The notes under the pieces were generated by a model. That model ran no database searches. It was given only the letters and a program-made list of their open reading frames with translations, and was not told the DNA's origin. A program made the position numbers and the translations under genes. A DNA stretch of 64,000 bases from Adiantum capillus-veneris (Eukaryota; Streptophyta; Polypodiopsida; Polypodiales; Pteridaceae): NCBI GenBank assembly GCA_014529385.2, contig CM043962.1:51789905-51853904 (forward strand), written 5' to 3'. Shown here piece by piece: positions 34,386 to 45,329 of the stretch; position 1 is the stretch's first letter; the number at the start of each line of letters is the position of its first letter.

Positions 34386-34658
34386 CTGCTTATGCTTTTG
34401 CCACCTGCTATAGCTGCAATAAATAGATAATTATCAATTTCCATTACAACGTTCTAAGTGTAGAAGCAACAACAACATCTAGAGAGCAGCACTATATAAG
34501 GGATGAAAGCAAAGCTAAAGTCTCGTGACTTGGTAGTGACAATGACAACTTGTAGGCAAAATATGGATGAACCCTAGCCTCATTTTTGGAGTCATTTTCG
34601 AGGACAACTCGGTCTATGTGAACAACTTGGTCCTAAGAGACTCATGTTTGAGGGGAGG
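34386..34658. other. Possible gypsy interior 3' end
   Basis: Degenerate text ends in GTTTGAGGGGAGG just before a TG. This resembles a polypurine tract before an LTR. No ORF. Confidence 0.35.
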
Positions 34659-35115
34659 TGTCTTTGGCCTTCATGGAACCATAGCCCCTTGAGTCATTAT
34701 AACCTGCGTGGTGTGGTCTTCGCGACAATTGAGCTCTTTGTAGTTGGTCACTAGTCTAGTCCAAAGTCCAAGGGGAGTTTTTTTGGGATTGTAGCTTTAG
34801 CCTACATCGACAATTGGCATGTGAGAATCATCTCTTCTATAGTCATCAGCCCATTCATCATCTAAGCATGTGAGGGCACATGGTCTAACACACTTGGCAC
34901 GTGCGTTGCACAAGAGTCCAAAAAGGTATCTTAGTTACCCTAGCTTTCCACATTCTATGGAGTCACTCTTGCGTTACCATTTTGACCCTTGGAAAAGATA
35001 TCTATGTGACCCTTGAGAGGTGCACCTAGCCACTAGCAACTTACAATATAAGTAGCCATTTCTTGTACAATTCAAATGTGTTGTCATTTTATCATTAATC
35101 AAGTTCTATTTTGAG

Positions 35116-35162
<47 letters not shown>
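34659..35162 (+). repeat. Probable LTR remnant ending in a CT microsatellite
   Basis: It begins TGTCTTTGGCC directly after a purine-rich tract. It contains an AATATAAGTAGCC TATA-like stretch near 35045 and runs into (CT)n at 35119-35162. There is no second copy in the window to confirm the borders. Confidence 0.4.
35119..35162. repeat. (CT)n microsatellite
   Basis: About 21 uninterrupted CT units. Confidence 0.95.
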
Positions 35163-35167
<5 letters not shown>

Positions 35168-36302
35168 GAGTAATTACTGATTATCAAGTATGCCAAGATG
35201 AATGCTAGCCTTGCTAACCCCTCCTAAATCCTTTCAGAACCAAAATCGATGACTTTGAGGCAAAAAATTCGGCTCGCACTTGTGAACAGGAGGAGAGGCA
35301 ACATAGGCAAAACAGAGCTTTTGTCGTCGCCTCAATTTGAACCCACCCAAAGTTGAAGCATGTCGTTTTCATTAATTTATTTTAGAGGGCTCTCCATAGG
35401 CCCTCTAACGAGCTGTTTATCAATTGGAGGGCCCAATAAAAGGTCTACGATTTCCCTAATATGTGCCAATGTTTTTTTTTAAAGAAAGTAAGAGGGGAAT
35501 CTTTAATAGATGCCAATGACGAAGCTGCAAAAAAAAAGAAGTTTGATGATGGCGTCCACTGAAGAGTATGTGGCAAGTGCAGTGATCTGGAGGGAGGGGG
35601 ATGACAATATGGTGCAGGCTAGGGAGCCATGGTTAGGCTAGGGAGAGCAACCCTCTTTTTGTAAAGGGGTGAGGTGCAACGGAAGAGCAGAAAATGTTTC
35701 CTGTTGGCTGGTTAGGACAATGCTTACATGTTGTCATCCTCCATGTTTGAAGCACCCCCCCCCCCCCGGCCCCTCCCAAAATAAAAAGGAAGCGGTAACA
35801 CCACTTTTCATGGTCATGGGCACCTCGAGTCAGCTTCAAGATATGACGTACCACCAAGAAAAATCAAGGGCCATGGCAAGCTACAACCACAAACATGAAA
35901 CTGACAATTGTCGATGAAGGAGGTGCATCATAGCTTTGGAGGGTGATGAACCACCCTCTAAACAACTTGTGATTTGAAGATGCGGCAACTTGCTAGCTTA
36001 GCTATCTCGGGTGAATGAGAACGTAGCCACCCACTTCTTTCACCCGGAGAGGTGGTGTTAGGAGGCCTATGTGAAGACCGTCTTAGAGCCACATCTGACC
36101 CAATGCAACGAGAGGTTGGGAGACGAGAGGTTCCCATACTCTATAACCTCATTTTTCGATCATGGTGACAAAAGTGACCTGCCTATGTTTGCAAGACTTG
36201 GCCAACCCCTTCTCAAAAAGCTACGATTGCTTGCGACTCTGCAACCCTTACTTTTCGCGCTGCTTTTCTTGGAACTAGTAACGTTTTATTCCTGTATGCG
36301 TT
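35163..36302. other. Intergenic region upstream of the carrier gene
   Basis: No gene recognised. It contains a C-run at about 35755-35767. It is less AT-rich than the repeat-laden flanks. Confidence 0.4.
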
Positions 36303-37407
36303 ATAAAATTGCAGCTTGAGGCAAGATTTTGTAGCAGCTGGAGTGTAAAGCACACAACCCCCTTATGTGTTGTAGAGCCTAGACGAGACCATTGTACAAA
36401 GTGCATACAACATCTGTAGCCTTCGTATGCACCCAGTGGGACGGGGCTCTTAGAATCCTTCACCTTTGAAAAGCGGGAAAAACTTAGAGCCGTTTTTGGT
36501 ATGAAATTTTTGATTGGTGCAAAAGTATCAGCTGTTGAAAAAACCTTGTCTAGGCTAGACTCCATTTTGTAGCAGTTGATGGAAAATTGATCCATGTGAA
36601 TAATGCTACATGCACACACACAGCGTAAACATGAAGCACGTGAATCAGGGTCTGTAGTCACTTCGAAGGCGTCCTCGTGGACGCCATAGCCATTCTGTGG
36701 GTGCTTTCTTCTTGCTGCCCATCTGTGGGCTGGCTGCATGCCTCTGAAGGTAACCCTCTCTGCTCCCTTGTCTTTTTTAGCGCTATGAATTGCAATTGCG
36801 CAAAACCTGCAAAACCAAGCTTCGAGCTTGTATGGAAGTTTGTCTTGCAAAGGTAAGACAAGCCTCAATACTGTGGTGTACTTTGGCTCTGGTCTCAATC
36901 AGGAGGCTTTTGCTTCATGTTACAATATTTTCTTTGTTAGGTCTTGTTGGGGTGTCCGAAATGCACGTTCTGCGCAATCGGAACTTTGTATTCTGTGTAG
37001 CTAATTGTGCTGCTCATATTGTTCAGCACGAATAAAGTGGCCATTCCAAGAGGAGGTGGCGGATGGTGTTCTTTGTTTTGGAGTGCTAGTGTATGCACTG
37101 TGCTTAATTGAGTGGGATTTTCATGGCGTGCTTTTGTGCTCTTCCTTCTGAATATGGCAATTCATGATGTATTTTTGTGCTCGGCGCTTCCTTGTGAATG
37201 CAGCGATTGTCACGATGTATTTTTGTGCTGTTTCTTGTGAATGCGGCGATCGCGATATGTTTTCGACTTTCTAATATGTGTTTTGCTATCCTTGTTTTGT
37301 GTAGCCCTAGCAGCAGTAATTACTGAGGTTTATTGTACTCACGCTTCGTGGTTTTGAGAAACCTATCTTAGCATTTGCTATGTATTTGGCTATGCAGTGA
37401 AGACAAA
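36303..37407 (+). promoter_or_regulatory. Putative promoter, 5' UTR and 5' UTR intron of the ADP/ATP carrier gene
   Basis: A TATAAAAT-like box is at about 36304. A consensus donor CAAAG|GTAAGA has GT at 36853. An acceptor TATGCAG| at 37397 lies 10 nt before the ATG at 37408. Removing this 545 nt intron would give a spliced 5' leader, as is common in plant carrier genes. The promoter and transcription start are not proven by the sequence. Confidence 0.45.
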
Positions 37408-39464
37408 ATGGCGGAGAAACCAAGGGCTCCCTCTGTAGTTCAGAAGCTTGGAGGCTTCTGTTCTCTGGGCTACATGCTCTGTGATAGTAATGACGAGGTT
37501 CTCAACAATGGTGTTTCTGGATATCCCCTTTACACATGGCAGCAAAGGTCCGACATATTCTCATTGCGACCGTATGGTATCTGCACAATGGACATTTGGT
37601 CATTGTCTTTAGTTCACCCTTGTCATCCTGTGTTTGTGGCCACTCCGGTCGAGAAAAGGGGTGCTCGTGGTTTTGCCATAGACTTTCTCATGGGTGGAGT
37701 CTCAGCTGCGATTTCAAAGACTGCAGCTGCTCCTATTGAGAGAGTCAAGCTTTTGCTTCAAAATCAGGACGAGATGCTAAAGACTGGCAGGCTTTCAAAA
37801 CCTTACAAGGGGATTATTAATTGCTTTAAGCGAACAATTGCTGAAGAGGGTGTGCTCTCCCTATGGAGAGGAAACACTGCCAATGTTCTTCGGTACTTCC
37901 CGACGCAGGTAAGCTTGGCGTATGGGTGTCGAATTGGCTATGTAATGTTGCATGCACAAAGGGTGTGCTCTTCCTATGGAGAGGAAACACTGCCAATGTT
38001 CTTCGGTACTTCCCGACGTAGACAAGATTAGCGTATGGGTGTTGAATTGGCTATGCTATGTTGCACGCACAAAGGCTGATATTGTGTGCTGTGCTTAATA
38101 TACTCTATATTTTTCCCCATAGTGATGCCCTACTGATGAGCTTTAAATATAGTTGCTCTATATATAGCTCGGCATTACTGACATTAATTTTGTTTTGCTA
38201 ATGCTTGCAGGCTCTGAATTTTTCCTTTAAGGATTACTTCAAGCAACTCTTTAATTTCAAGAAGGAGAGAGATGGCTACTGGAAGTGGTTTTCTGGAAAC
38301 TTAGCTTCCGGTGGAGCTGCAGGGGCTTCGTCTCTCCTGTTTGTTTACCCACTTGATTATGCAAGAACTAGGCTAGCAAATGATGCCAAACAAGCAAAAA
38401 CGGGGGCAGAGCGCCAATTCAACGGACTCCTTGATGTGTGGAAGAAGACCTTGCAGACAGATGGCATTCCTGGTCTTTACCGTGGTTTCACTATTTCATG
38501 TGGTGGTATCATTGTTTACAGAGGTCTCTACTTTGGGATGTATGATTCCTTGAAGCCTGTTCTACTGGTTGGCAAGCTTGAGGTAATGCTTGATGGTTGG
38601 GTTTAAATATGTGACTTTGGATTAAATTGTTCTAGGTTGTTAGAGACATGCCTGAATGGTTTCCAGATGTTGGAAAGTGTTGAAGCTTGAAATGATGCAA
38701 GGCTGCATTCCAAGCACGTATGTATCAGTCTTCCCATACCGTACCGGTATTCCATACTTTACATACTGGTTGTTACATATATGCAAACACAAATATACAT
38801 ACATGCATGTATCTAGGGTTGCATACATATGATGTATACATGCATGTACATATGTGCATATAGCATAAAACTTTGAAGTTTTGAAATGGCTGTTGACATT
38901 CCAAACTCGACCATAATTGAAAAAATAAGTTCTCTTTTGCAATGGTCATTGACTTAAGGTTTGTTGTAATGTTATGAGCATGCTTTTAATTGCTTTACTG
39001 TTAACAACTGTAATTTTGAAGTTGAACCATACGAAATTTCTTGTAGGTGCCACTTTTGATTCGGCCCACAGTTTTGAGTCGCTTTTTATACTTGTCTGTG
39101 TTTTGGCCTTTTGTGAAAACACTAGGTTCTAGTTGCACATCTAAGTAGTCTTGTTTGTTTGCAGGACAATTTCCTTGCCAGCTTCCTTCTTGGATGGAGT
39201 GTCACTACCATGGCTGGCCTTGCCTCATATCCCTTTGACACTGTGAGGCGTCGTATGATGATGACGTCTGGGGAAGCTGTGAAGTACAAAGGCTCGATTG
39301 ATTGCTTCAAGAAAATCATTCAAAAGGAAGCTGCAAGGTCTCTTTTCAAGGGTGCTGGTGCAAATATCTTGAGGGCCATTGCAGGAGCCGGGGTGCTTGC
39401 TGGGTATGATCGGCTACAATTGATCGTCTTTGGGAAGAGCTATGGATCCAGTGGAGGAGGTTAA
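37408..39464 (+). CDS. AAC: Mitochondrial ADP,ATP carrier protein (adenine nucleotide translocator)
   Basis: This is an inner-membrane exchanger of matrix ATP for cytosolic ADP, of the mitochondrial carrier family. Exons: 37408-37908, 38211-38582 and 39165-39464. All junctions are phase 0 with GT-AG borders, giving 390 aa, close to the roughly 380 aa of plant homologues. Three carrier repeats show [13 protein letters not shown], [11 protein letters not shown] and [12 protein letters not shown]; RRRMMM is the ADP/ATP carrier signature. The first 85 or so residues are a plant-type N-terminal presequence region, poorly conserved and rich in Cys/Ser/Tyr here. ATG 37408 (AAAATGGCG) is preferred over the in-frame ATG at 37375, which lies before the predicted acceptor. 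No stops or frameshifts were seen, so it is probably functional. It is the only such gene in the window. Confidence 0.95.
37850..38075 (+). repeat. 113 bp tandem duplication spanning the exon 1 end and its splice donor
   Basis: Unit 1 (37850-37962) covers the last 59 nt of the first coding exon, the donor CAG|GTAAGC and the start of the intron. Unit 2 (37963-38075) lies in the intron and is about 90% identical. In unit 2 GCAGGTAAGC has become GTAGACAAGA, so the second donor is lost. Confidence 0.92.
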
Positions 39465-39870
39465 GTGCATAATGTTGCAGTGAAGTTTCTGTTGATATCG
39501 GTATAGTGAGATGATGATGAAATCATGCTGACCGACGGGGTCATATTAGCAAACATCTTGTTTTAACCAACCCCGGCTCAGGTACTGCTGCCTGCTAAAG
39601 TGGTATTAGGTGGGCTTGACAGTTTTAGGTTGGAGGCCTTAATGTAAATAGAGGTACAACCTATAGAAATCAAGATAGCAGGCATGTGTGTTAGAGTGTC
39701 TATGGCTAAATTGGTATTAGGTTGGCTTGATAGTTTTAGGTTTGAGGCTTTAATGTAAATAGAGGTACAAGCTGTAGAAAACCGTATAGTGTGCATGTGT
39801 ACAGGTCTTCTACGAATCGAACTCGTCGCAATTCGTGAAGAGTACAAACTTTTTTGATAGAGTAGTTGTA
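39465..39870 (+). other. 3' UTR region of the carrier gene with a duplicated block
   Basis: A block of about 105-110 bp starting CTAAAGTGGTATTAGG at 39595 recurs at 39706 (CTAAATTGGTATTAGG; period 111). Both contain AATGTAAATAGAGGTACAA. An AATGTAAATA-type motif might serve in polyadenylation, but none is certain. Confidence 0.6.
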
Positions 39871-40117
39871 TATATGTAGAGCCAGAAAATTTTCAATTTC
39901 CCTTGAGCATGTTGTTCTGGTGCTTTTAAGTTATATCTCTTTTTGACTTTTAAGATCTAGAGGCCAAACTAGTAAGCAGGTTTGTATGCCTGTATATGCA
40001 CGGTATGAATGAGGGTCTTTGACGGTTTGAGAAGTTTGTATTTCAAGCTTAAGATGGTTAGTGTTATTTTCACTGTCGGTTTTTTTTGGGGGGCGAGTAG
40101 CGTTTCTGTCCTAGACG
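39871..40117. other. Spacer before the tandem array
   Basis: Nothing recognised apart from a T8/G6 run near 40080. Confidence 0.4.
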
Positions 40118-41472
40118 CATGTTCGAAGATGCTAGAGCTTGAGACAAGTCCCTTGCAATGTCATTGTGTGGTATGCAAATTGGAGATGCCCAAACATGCA
40201 GAGTTGGGTTGAGTGTTATGTTGGGAACAATTGTAATCGGAAATGTGCCACTTGGTATCAAACCAAGGTCGGACGCACCCACACACCCACCTGCAGCCAC
40301 TAGGTTATGACCCCGTTGGTTGTAGTTGGGTTCATTGGTAAGGTGAATTGGATGCAAGCACTATTGGAGCTTCAAGGTGAATATGAATCATGTTCGAAGA
40401 TGCTAGAGCTTGAGACAAGTCCCTTGCAATGTCATTGTGTGGTATGCAAATTGGAGATGCCCAAACATGCAGAGTTGGGTTGAGTGTTATGTTGGGAACA
40501 ATTGTAATCGGAAATGTGCCACTTGGTATCAAACCAAGGTCGGACGCACCCACACCCCCACCTGCAGCCACTAGGTTATGACCCCGTTGGTTGTAGTTGG
40601 GTTCATTGGTAAGGTGAATTGGATGCAAGCACTATTGGAGCTTCAAGGTGAATATGAATCATGTCCGAAGATGCTAGAGCTTGAGACAAGTCCCTTGCAA
40701 TGTCATTGTGTGGTATGCAAATTGGAGATGCCCAAACATGCAGAGTTGGGTTGAGTGTTATGTTGGGAACAATTGTAATCGGAAATGTGCCACTTGGTAT
40801 CAAACCAAGGTCGGACGCACCCACACACCCACCTGCAGCCACTAGGTTATGACCCCGTTGGTTGTAGTTGGGTTCATTGGTAAGGTGAATTGGATGCAAG
40901 CACTATTGGAGCTTCAAGGTGAATATGAATCATGTCCGAAGATGCTAGAGCTTGAGACAAGTCCCTTGCAATGTCATTGTGTGGTATGCAAATTGGAGAT
41001 GCCCAAACATGCAGAGTTGGGTTGAGTGTTATGTTGGGAACAATTGTAATCGGAAATGTGCCACTTGGTATCAAACCAAGGTCGGACGCACCCACACACC
41101 CACCTGCAGCCACTAGGTTATGACCCCGTTGGTTGTAGTTGGGTTCATTGGTAAGGTGAATTGGATGCAAGCACTATTGGAGCTTCAAGGTGAATATGAA
41201 TCATGTCCGAAGATGCTAGAGCTTGAGACAAGTCCCTTGCAATGTCATTGTGTGGTATGCAAATTGGAGATGCCCAAACATGCAGAGTTGGGTTGAGTGT
41301 TATGTTGGGAACAATTGTAATCGGAAATGTGCCACTTGGTATCAAACCAAGGTCGGACGCACCCACACACCCACCTGCAGCCACTAGGTTATGACCCCGT
41401 TGGTTGTAGTTGGGTTCATTGGTAAGGTGAATTGGATGCAAGCACTATTGGAGCTTCAAGGTGAATATGAAT
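40118..41472 (+). repeat. Five-unit tandem array, 271 bp monomer
   Basis: Units start at 40118, 40389, 40660, 40931 and 41202 (CATGTTCGAAG or CATGTCCGAAG) and end at 41472. They are almost identical: unit 2 differs by CACACCCCC, and units 1-2 have GTTCG where 3-5 have GTCCG. Each unit contains CACTTGGTATCAAACC, close to an LTR end plus a tRNA-Met PBS, followed by a gypsy-leader-like stretch (AAGGTCGGACGCACCC). The near identity implies recent amplification. The ORFs on the minus strand are a product of the repetition. Confidence 0.97.
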
Positions 41473-42403
41473 CTAGCCACTCATATCTTCGCCAACCGCT
41501 GAAAGCTAATTTTTAAAAATGATTTGTATTTCAAAGAAGAAAAAAAATGAAGATACTCACATATGTGGCAAATAGAGATCGAGGAGAGCTGTGACAGCGA
41601 GTGCCTCTTGTGGAGAAATTGCAAACTTCGGTTTACCCAACGGGTTAATCTCGCTCGATTACCCTGAGCAGGCGGTCGTATATTGTGATGTATCAATATG
41701 CACAAAAAATGACATTCCCTCAGCAAACATTACACCTATGGATCAACATATCTTGCCTTTTATTTCTCTATATAGCACATTAATGTAGCGATTTTGCAAC
41801 CAAGTTTGATAGCAAATTTGAGACTTTGTTGTTATATGCTATCATGCAAAAACAACAGAAATCCATGAAAATGCATCCCTCCCCCGACAACACCTTACAT
41901 CATGTATCAACGTTGAGCATTGGAATTATTGTCACTGAATCCTCTTTCTTAGTACCCATGTAGTGTCCTTTTTGCAAGCAATTGATGGATTGTTTGTGTG
42001 TGTGTGGTGACCTGACCCCTGTTCCTTCGCATGCATTAGGCTGCTTGAGCTCTTGTAATTGAATGGCTCTTTTATACTATTCAAGGGATGTGAGTGGCAG
42101 AAAAGCCTGTAGAGGTGTGTGAAGACTTTGTTGGGGCCTTACTACAATTGCCTTGAGAGGGGAAACACCATGGAAGCTCATGTGGTAGGATTGTGCTTTT
42201 GTGTACATCAATAAAGCCATATTCTGATCTATGTTTTGTTGGTTGTAGGTAAGAGGACTTCCCTTGTAGAAACCCTTTGTTCCCTTGTGTCCCATGCTTT
42301 TATAGTTTTGTAATGTTTTTGCATGATCTAATACACAAGAAGATTTAGAAATTTTCTCATGTAGGAAAACGGAGTCTTTTTCAGTGATTTTCATACAGTG
42401 CAT
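41473..42403. other. Unassigned region
   Basis: No gene established. A short minus-strand stretch (41561-41663) has exon-like features with a consensus donor GTGAGT, described in the findings. Confidence 0.35.
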
Positions 42404-42548
42404 AACATCATGAGCTTCTGCTCGAGAGCCACCGCATACCTAGTTAGGTACGATGGTCCCCTACCCCCCCCACCGGGCCGGCGGTCCCTTGCCCCCAATC
42501 ATACCTAGCTAGGTATGCGGTGCCTCCCTCACAGAAGCTCATGATGTT
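42404..42548. repeat. 145 bp nested inverted repeat (MITE-like hairpin)
   Basis: The outer arms AACATCATGAGCTTCTG (42404-42420) and their complement (42532-42548) enclose inner arms ACCGCATACCTAG and CTAGGTATGCGGT. The inner parts are self-complementary as well (CCTAGTTAGG, CCTAGCTAGG). The loop is C/G-rich (42458-42496). No clear target-site duplication. Confidence 0.8.
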
Positions 42549-43059
42549 GAGGTAAGTCATAATGTGGGAATTATTATGAGAATTTGTCCAAAACTTCTTG
42601 CGATACAAGTCTTTGGTCTCTATCCCTGGTTACAAGTTTGTGTTGTTTTCTATTGTTGTGCTTAATGTCATGGGAACGATCCCCGATTCCAAGAGACCTC
42701 AAAGATCTTACCAATGAGTGTTGAACTCGAGACGCGGTTTTAAAAAATAAGGTTATGCCTACTTTGAAAGCCGATGTCTCATGTGAAAAATGAACATTTT
42801 TAGTGTGCGCAGTTTTGTAATGGAACAAAACTCTTGCTTGTAATTCACATATTTAGTTAGCATATATGTTCATATAACATGATGCAACTTGAAATCACAT
42901 AAATAATATGTTTTCCTTGAAGCGGGCTCAAATGCGCGAAACTTATATACAAAAGCATAAGAAAAGTGTTCATTTGTGAAAAAGGGCTAGAAGCATTCAT
43001 AAGAAAGATGACGCATGTCTGAAGTGATATCACCAACTTCTCAAGCAAAGCGTAAAGAT
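42549..43059. other. Unassigned region
   Basis: Possibly the 3' end of the LINE on the minus strand. No distinct signal. Confidence 0.35.
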
Positions 43060-43765
43060 TGCCTAAGGGAAAGCTTGAGAAATTGAAAGGGATCTGCATC
43101 GGAGTGAGAGAACATGTAGGTGCTGCATTGACACCACAGGGTAATAAGCCCAAAATCTAACCCACATAAAGAAAACCACAAATTGTTGTAAAGAAGGCGA
43201 GAGAATGCCGAAAGCCCAAAACCTTTTGTGGAAAACCATAGAGGGGAATCGAAGCCGCATACCAGTTGCTATACGGCGAAGAAATCCTCTAGTAATGCAA
43301 CAATCCAAAAGGAGATGTCTGACAGTATCTTCCACAACAGAGCAACGAGCACAATGAGAGGAGAAAATGTAACCTTCACCGACAAAAGAGCCCATTGGGA
43401 GAACTCCAATCAAGCATCACCAGAGAAACAATCGCTCCTTCAAAGGCAAGTGGCTCTTCCTAAGGGTAGAGAGTGCTTTCTTCCACCACGTATCAGACTT
43501 GTGCATTGACCATAGGGCATTACAATGGTCAACAATCCAGGGCTCTGGTAAAAAAAGAGCATAAACCTTACAAGCAGACATAGCCTCAAAGGGCTTGTTT
43601 TGGAGACACCAATGAGACATGCGATCCCCATGAATCAAAGGTGAAATGGGCAAAAACTCGACCATCATGTGCTGAAGCTCTCTCCAAAGCTGACAATAAC
43701 GCATACCCACTCCAAAACGATGAGCAACAAGGGAAAACTGAAAGTGTATGTTACCATGTACATGT
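43060..43765 (-). pseudogene. LINE ORF2 C-terminus with zf-RVT zinc-binding domain
   Basis: Read on the minus strand from about 43765, the frame gives -MRYCQLWRELQHMMVEFLP-, -DTWWKKALSTLRK-, -LPLKERLFLW-, then a TGA (43416-43414), then -LPMGSF- and a Cys/His set -HCARCSVVEDTVRHLLLDC-. This matches the RT-associated zinc-binding domain (zf-RVT) at the end of plant LINE RTs. The lone stop is in frame and corresponds to one C-to-T change from CGA (Arg). The N-terminal endonuclease and RT are absent. Confidence 0.72.
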
Positions 43766-43770
43766 GGTAG

Positions 43771-43975
43771 TGATGTGTGTGAACACACATAGACCACCGG
43801 GACATTTTTTCCCTCACTAGGAGGTTTTCCCACTGTGCATAGTATATACGCCCATCACTCTAGGGCTATCTATCTTTCCATTGCACACTAAGTAAAACTC
43901 TCTCTGTTGTGTGCCTTGAGCTTCGTTCGTCTTCTCCAAGATGTGTCTGTTTTCCTATGGGACCTAATTCCAACA
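43771..43975 (+). repeat. 5' LTR of the truncated copia element
   Basis: The 205 bp end with CCAACA at 43975, two bases before the PBS. It starts near TGATGTGTGTG (43771; approximate because there is no second LTR). It contains a TATATACG TATA-like box near 43843. Confidence 0.65.
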
Positions 43976-43977
43976 AT

Positions 43978-43989
43978 TGGTATCAGAGC
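43978..43989 (+). other. Primer binding site, tRNA-Met type
   Basis: TGGTATCAGAGC lies two bases after the LTR end. Confidence 0.88.
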
Positions 43990-44307
43990 AGGTTACATCC
44001 TCCCGGGCTTAGTCGCCAGCATATCTAGTACACGCCTCCTCACTTTCTTCGATTTCAGTGAGCTTTGGCGAGCGTTTGCAGGTCGACAAATATTCTGGGA
44101 CTTCTGATTCGGGCTCATTTCGACCTCCATTTCCACTACAGACAGTACTGTGCAGGCTATTTCGTCATTTTGTGAAAAAAAATAATTAGTGCCATTTTTT
44201 TGCATAACAGATCTCTTACAGTGTTCTATGGTTTGTTTATATAGCACAGTTCCCGCTTTGTTTCTCCTCTTTTTGGAAAATTTTCACATCATGTGCAGGA
44301 ATTCGTC

Positions 44308-45300
44308 ATGGCCGACAACAACACAGATGTGTTAAAGATGTTTGCTGCTGAGGACAGATTGGATGGAGACAATTATCTTATGTGGGCTGATGCAACATGT
44401 TCTTGTGTCAAAGGGTGTTTGGAATATTGTGCAGGGCATTGATGTACGCCCTGATTCTGAGAAAGTAGGCGATGTTGAGGATGTTGTAGGTCTTGCTGCA
44501 AGGATTGCTACTGTTAGAGTTGCTTTGCCTACGACAGAACAAGCTCGTTGGGATGATGTGCAGGCTCATGCATTGATTGCGTTGTCTGTGAAGCACACTA
44601 TTACTGCTCACATTCGTTCAACAAAATCTGCAAAACAGGCTTGGGATATTTTGACTGGTCTTTATGCAAAGTCGCAATGAGGCTAAAATTGCATTGCTGC
44701 GTAAAGAGATGGAATAAAAAATTATGCATGAGGAAGATGACATGGACATTTTCCTTGCTGGTGTCAAGGATATCAATGAGCAACTTATTTATACAGGTGA
44801 AGTCATTTCAGACAGTTCCCTTGTGTAGACTGTTCTTTGATGCCTTGCCAAATTCTTTTGCTAGTACTTGGAGACTTATGACCCAAGGAAATCTTGAGGT
44901 TGTCAAGTTTGATGCATTATGCACATTGTTGTTGCAAGAGTCACTTTCCAGAAAAAACATGACAAGACAACGTATAGTTGAACAGGCTTTTATTGTTGCT
45001 CAAAGAAAAGGTGGTAACAATAATGCCGCCACTTCTCATGGTTCTTCTTCGAGTGGAAAATCACATGTTTCTAATGCTTCTGCTGGCAACAATACGAATT
45101 TTGATGATAAGGGAAAAAAGAAAATGCGTTGCCATTATTGTAAAGCTAATGATCACTTGATCAAACAATGTCCTAAGTTGAAGGCCAAAGAGGTTGGTTG
45201 CACTACTAATGTTGGTTCCACTACAAATGTAACTATTCTTGAGTCTTCTGTGAAAGGAAACTGTGATGCTGATGTTGATGTAGAATGTGCTTTTAGTACA
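44308..45300 (+). pseudogene. Copia gag (broken)
   Basis: It starts MADNNTDVLKMF- at 44308 and has -RLDGDNYLMWA- (the W of the UBN2-type gag). A shift follows to 44390 (-VLVSKGVWNIVQGID-) and on through -AKQAWDILTGLYAKSQ-. Then come -MRQRIVEQA-like helices and a zinc knuckle CHYCKANDHLIKQC (CX2CX4HX4C) at about 45130-45171. Two or three frameshifts and stops make it inactive. Confidence 0.82.
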
Positions 45301-45329
45301 TAGTGCACTTATAATCCTGTTGTCCATGA

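Noticed and set aside
36749-36780. Mini-intron (GTAACC ... TTTTAG) in the carrier 5' UTR
   Set aside because: At 32 nt it is far too short for a plant intron.
39805-39835. tRNA T-arm-like sequence (minus strand, GAGTTCGATTC)
   Set aside because: No matching acceptor, D or anticodon stems could be found around it.
40070-41441. Five nearly identical 95-98 codon ORFs on the minus strand
   Set aside because: They arise from the 271 bp tandem repeat; each overlaps unit borders, and there is no sign of a protein family.
40118-41472. CRISPR-like regular repeat
   Set aside because: Units are 271 bp direct tandem repeats without unique spacers, in a plant nuclear context.
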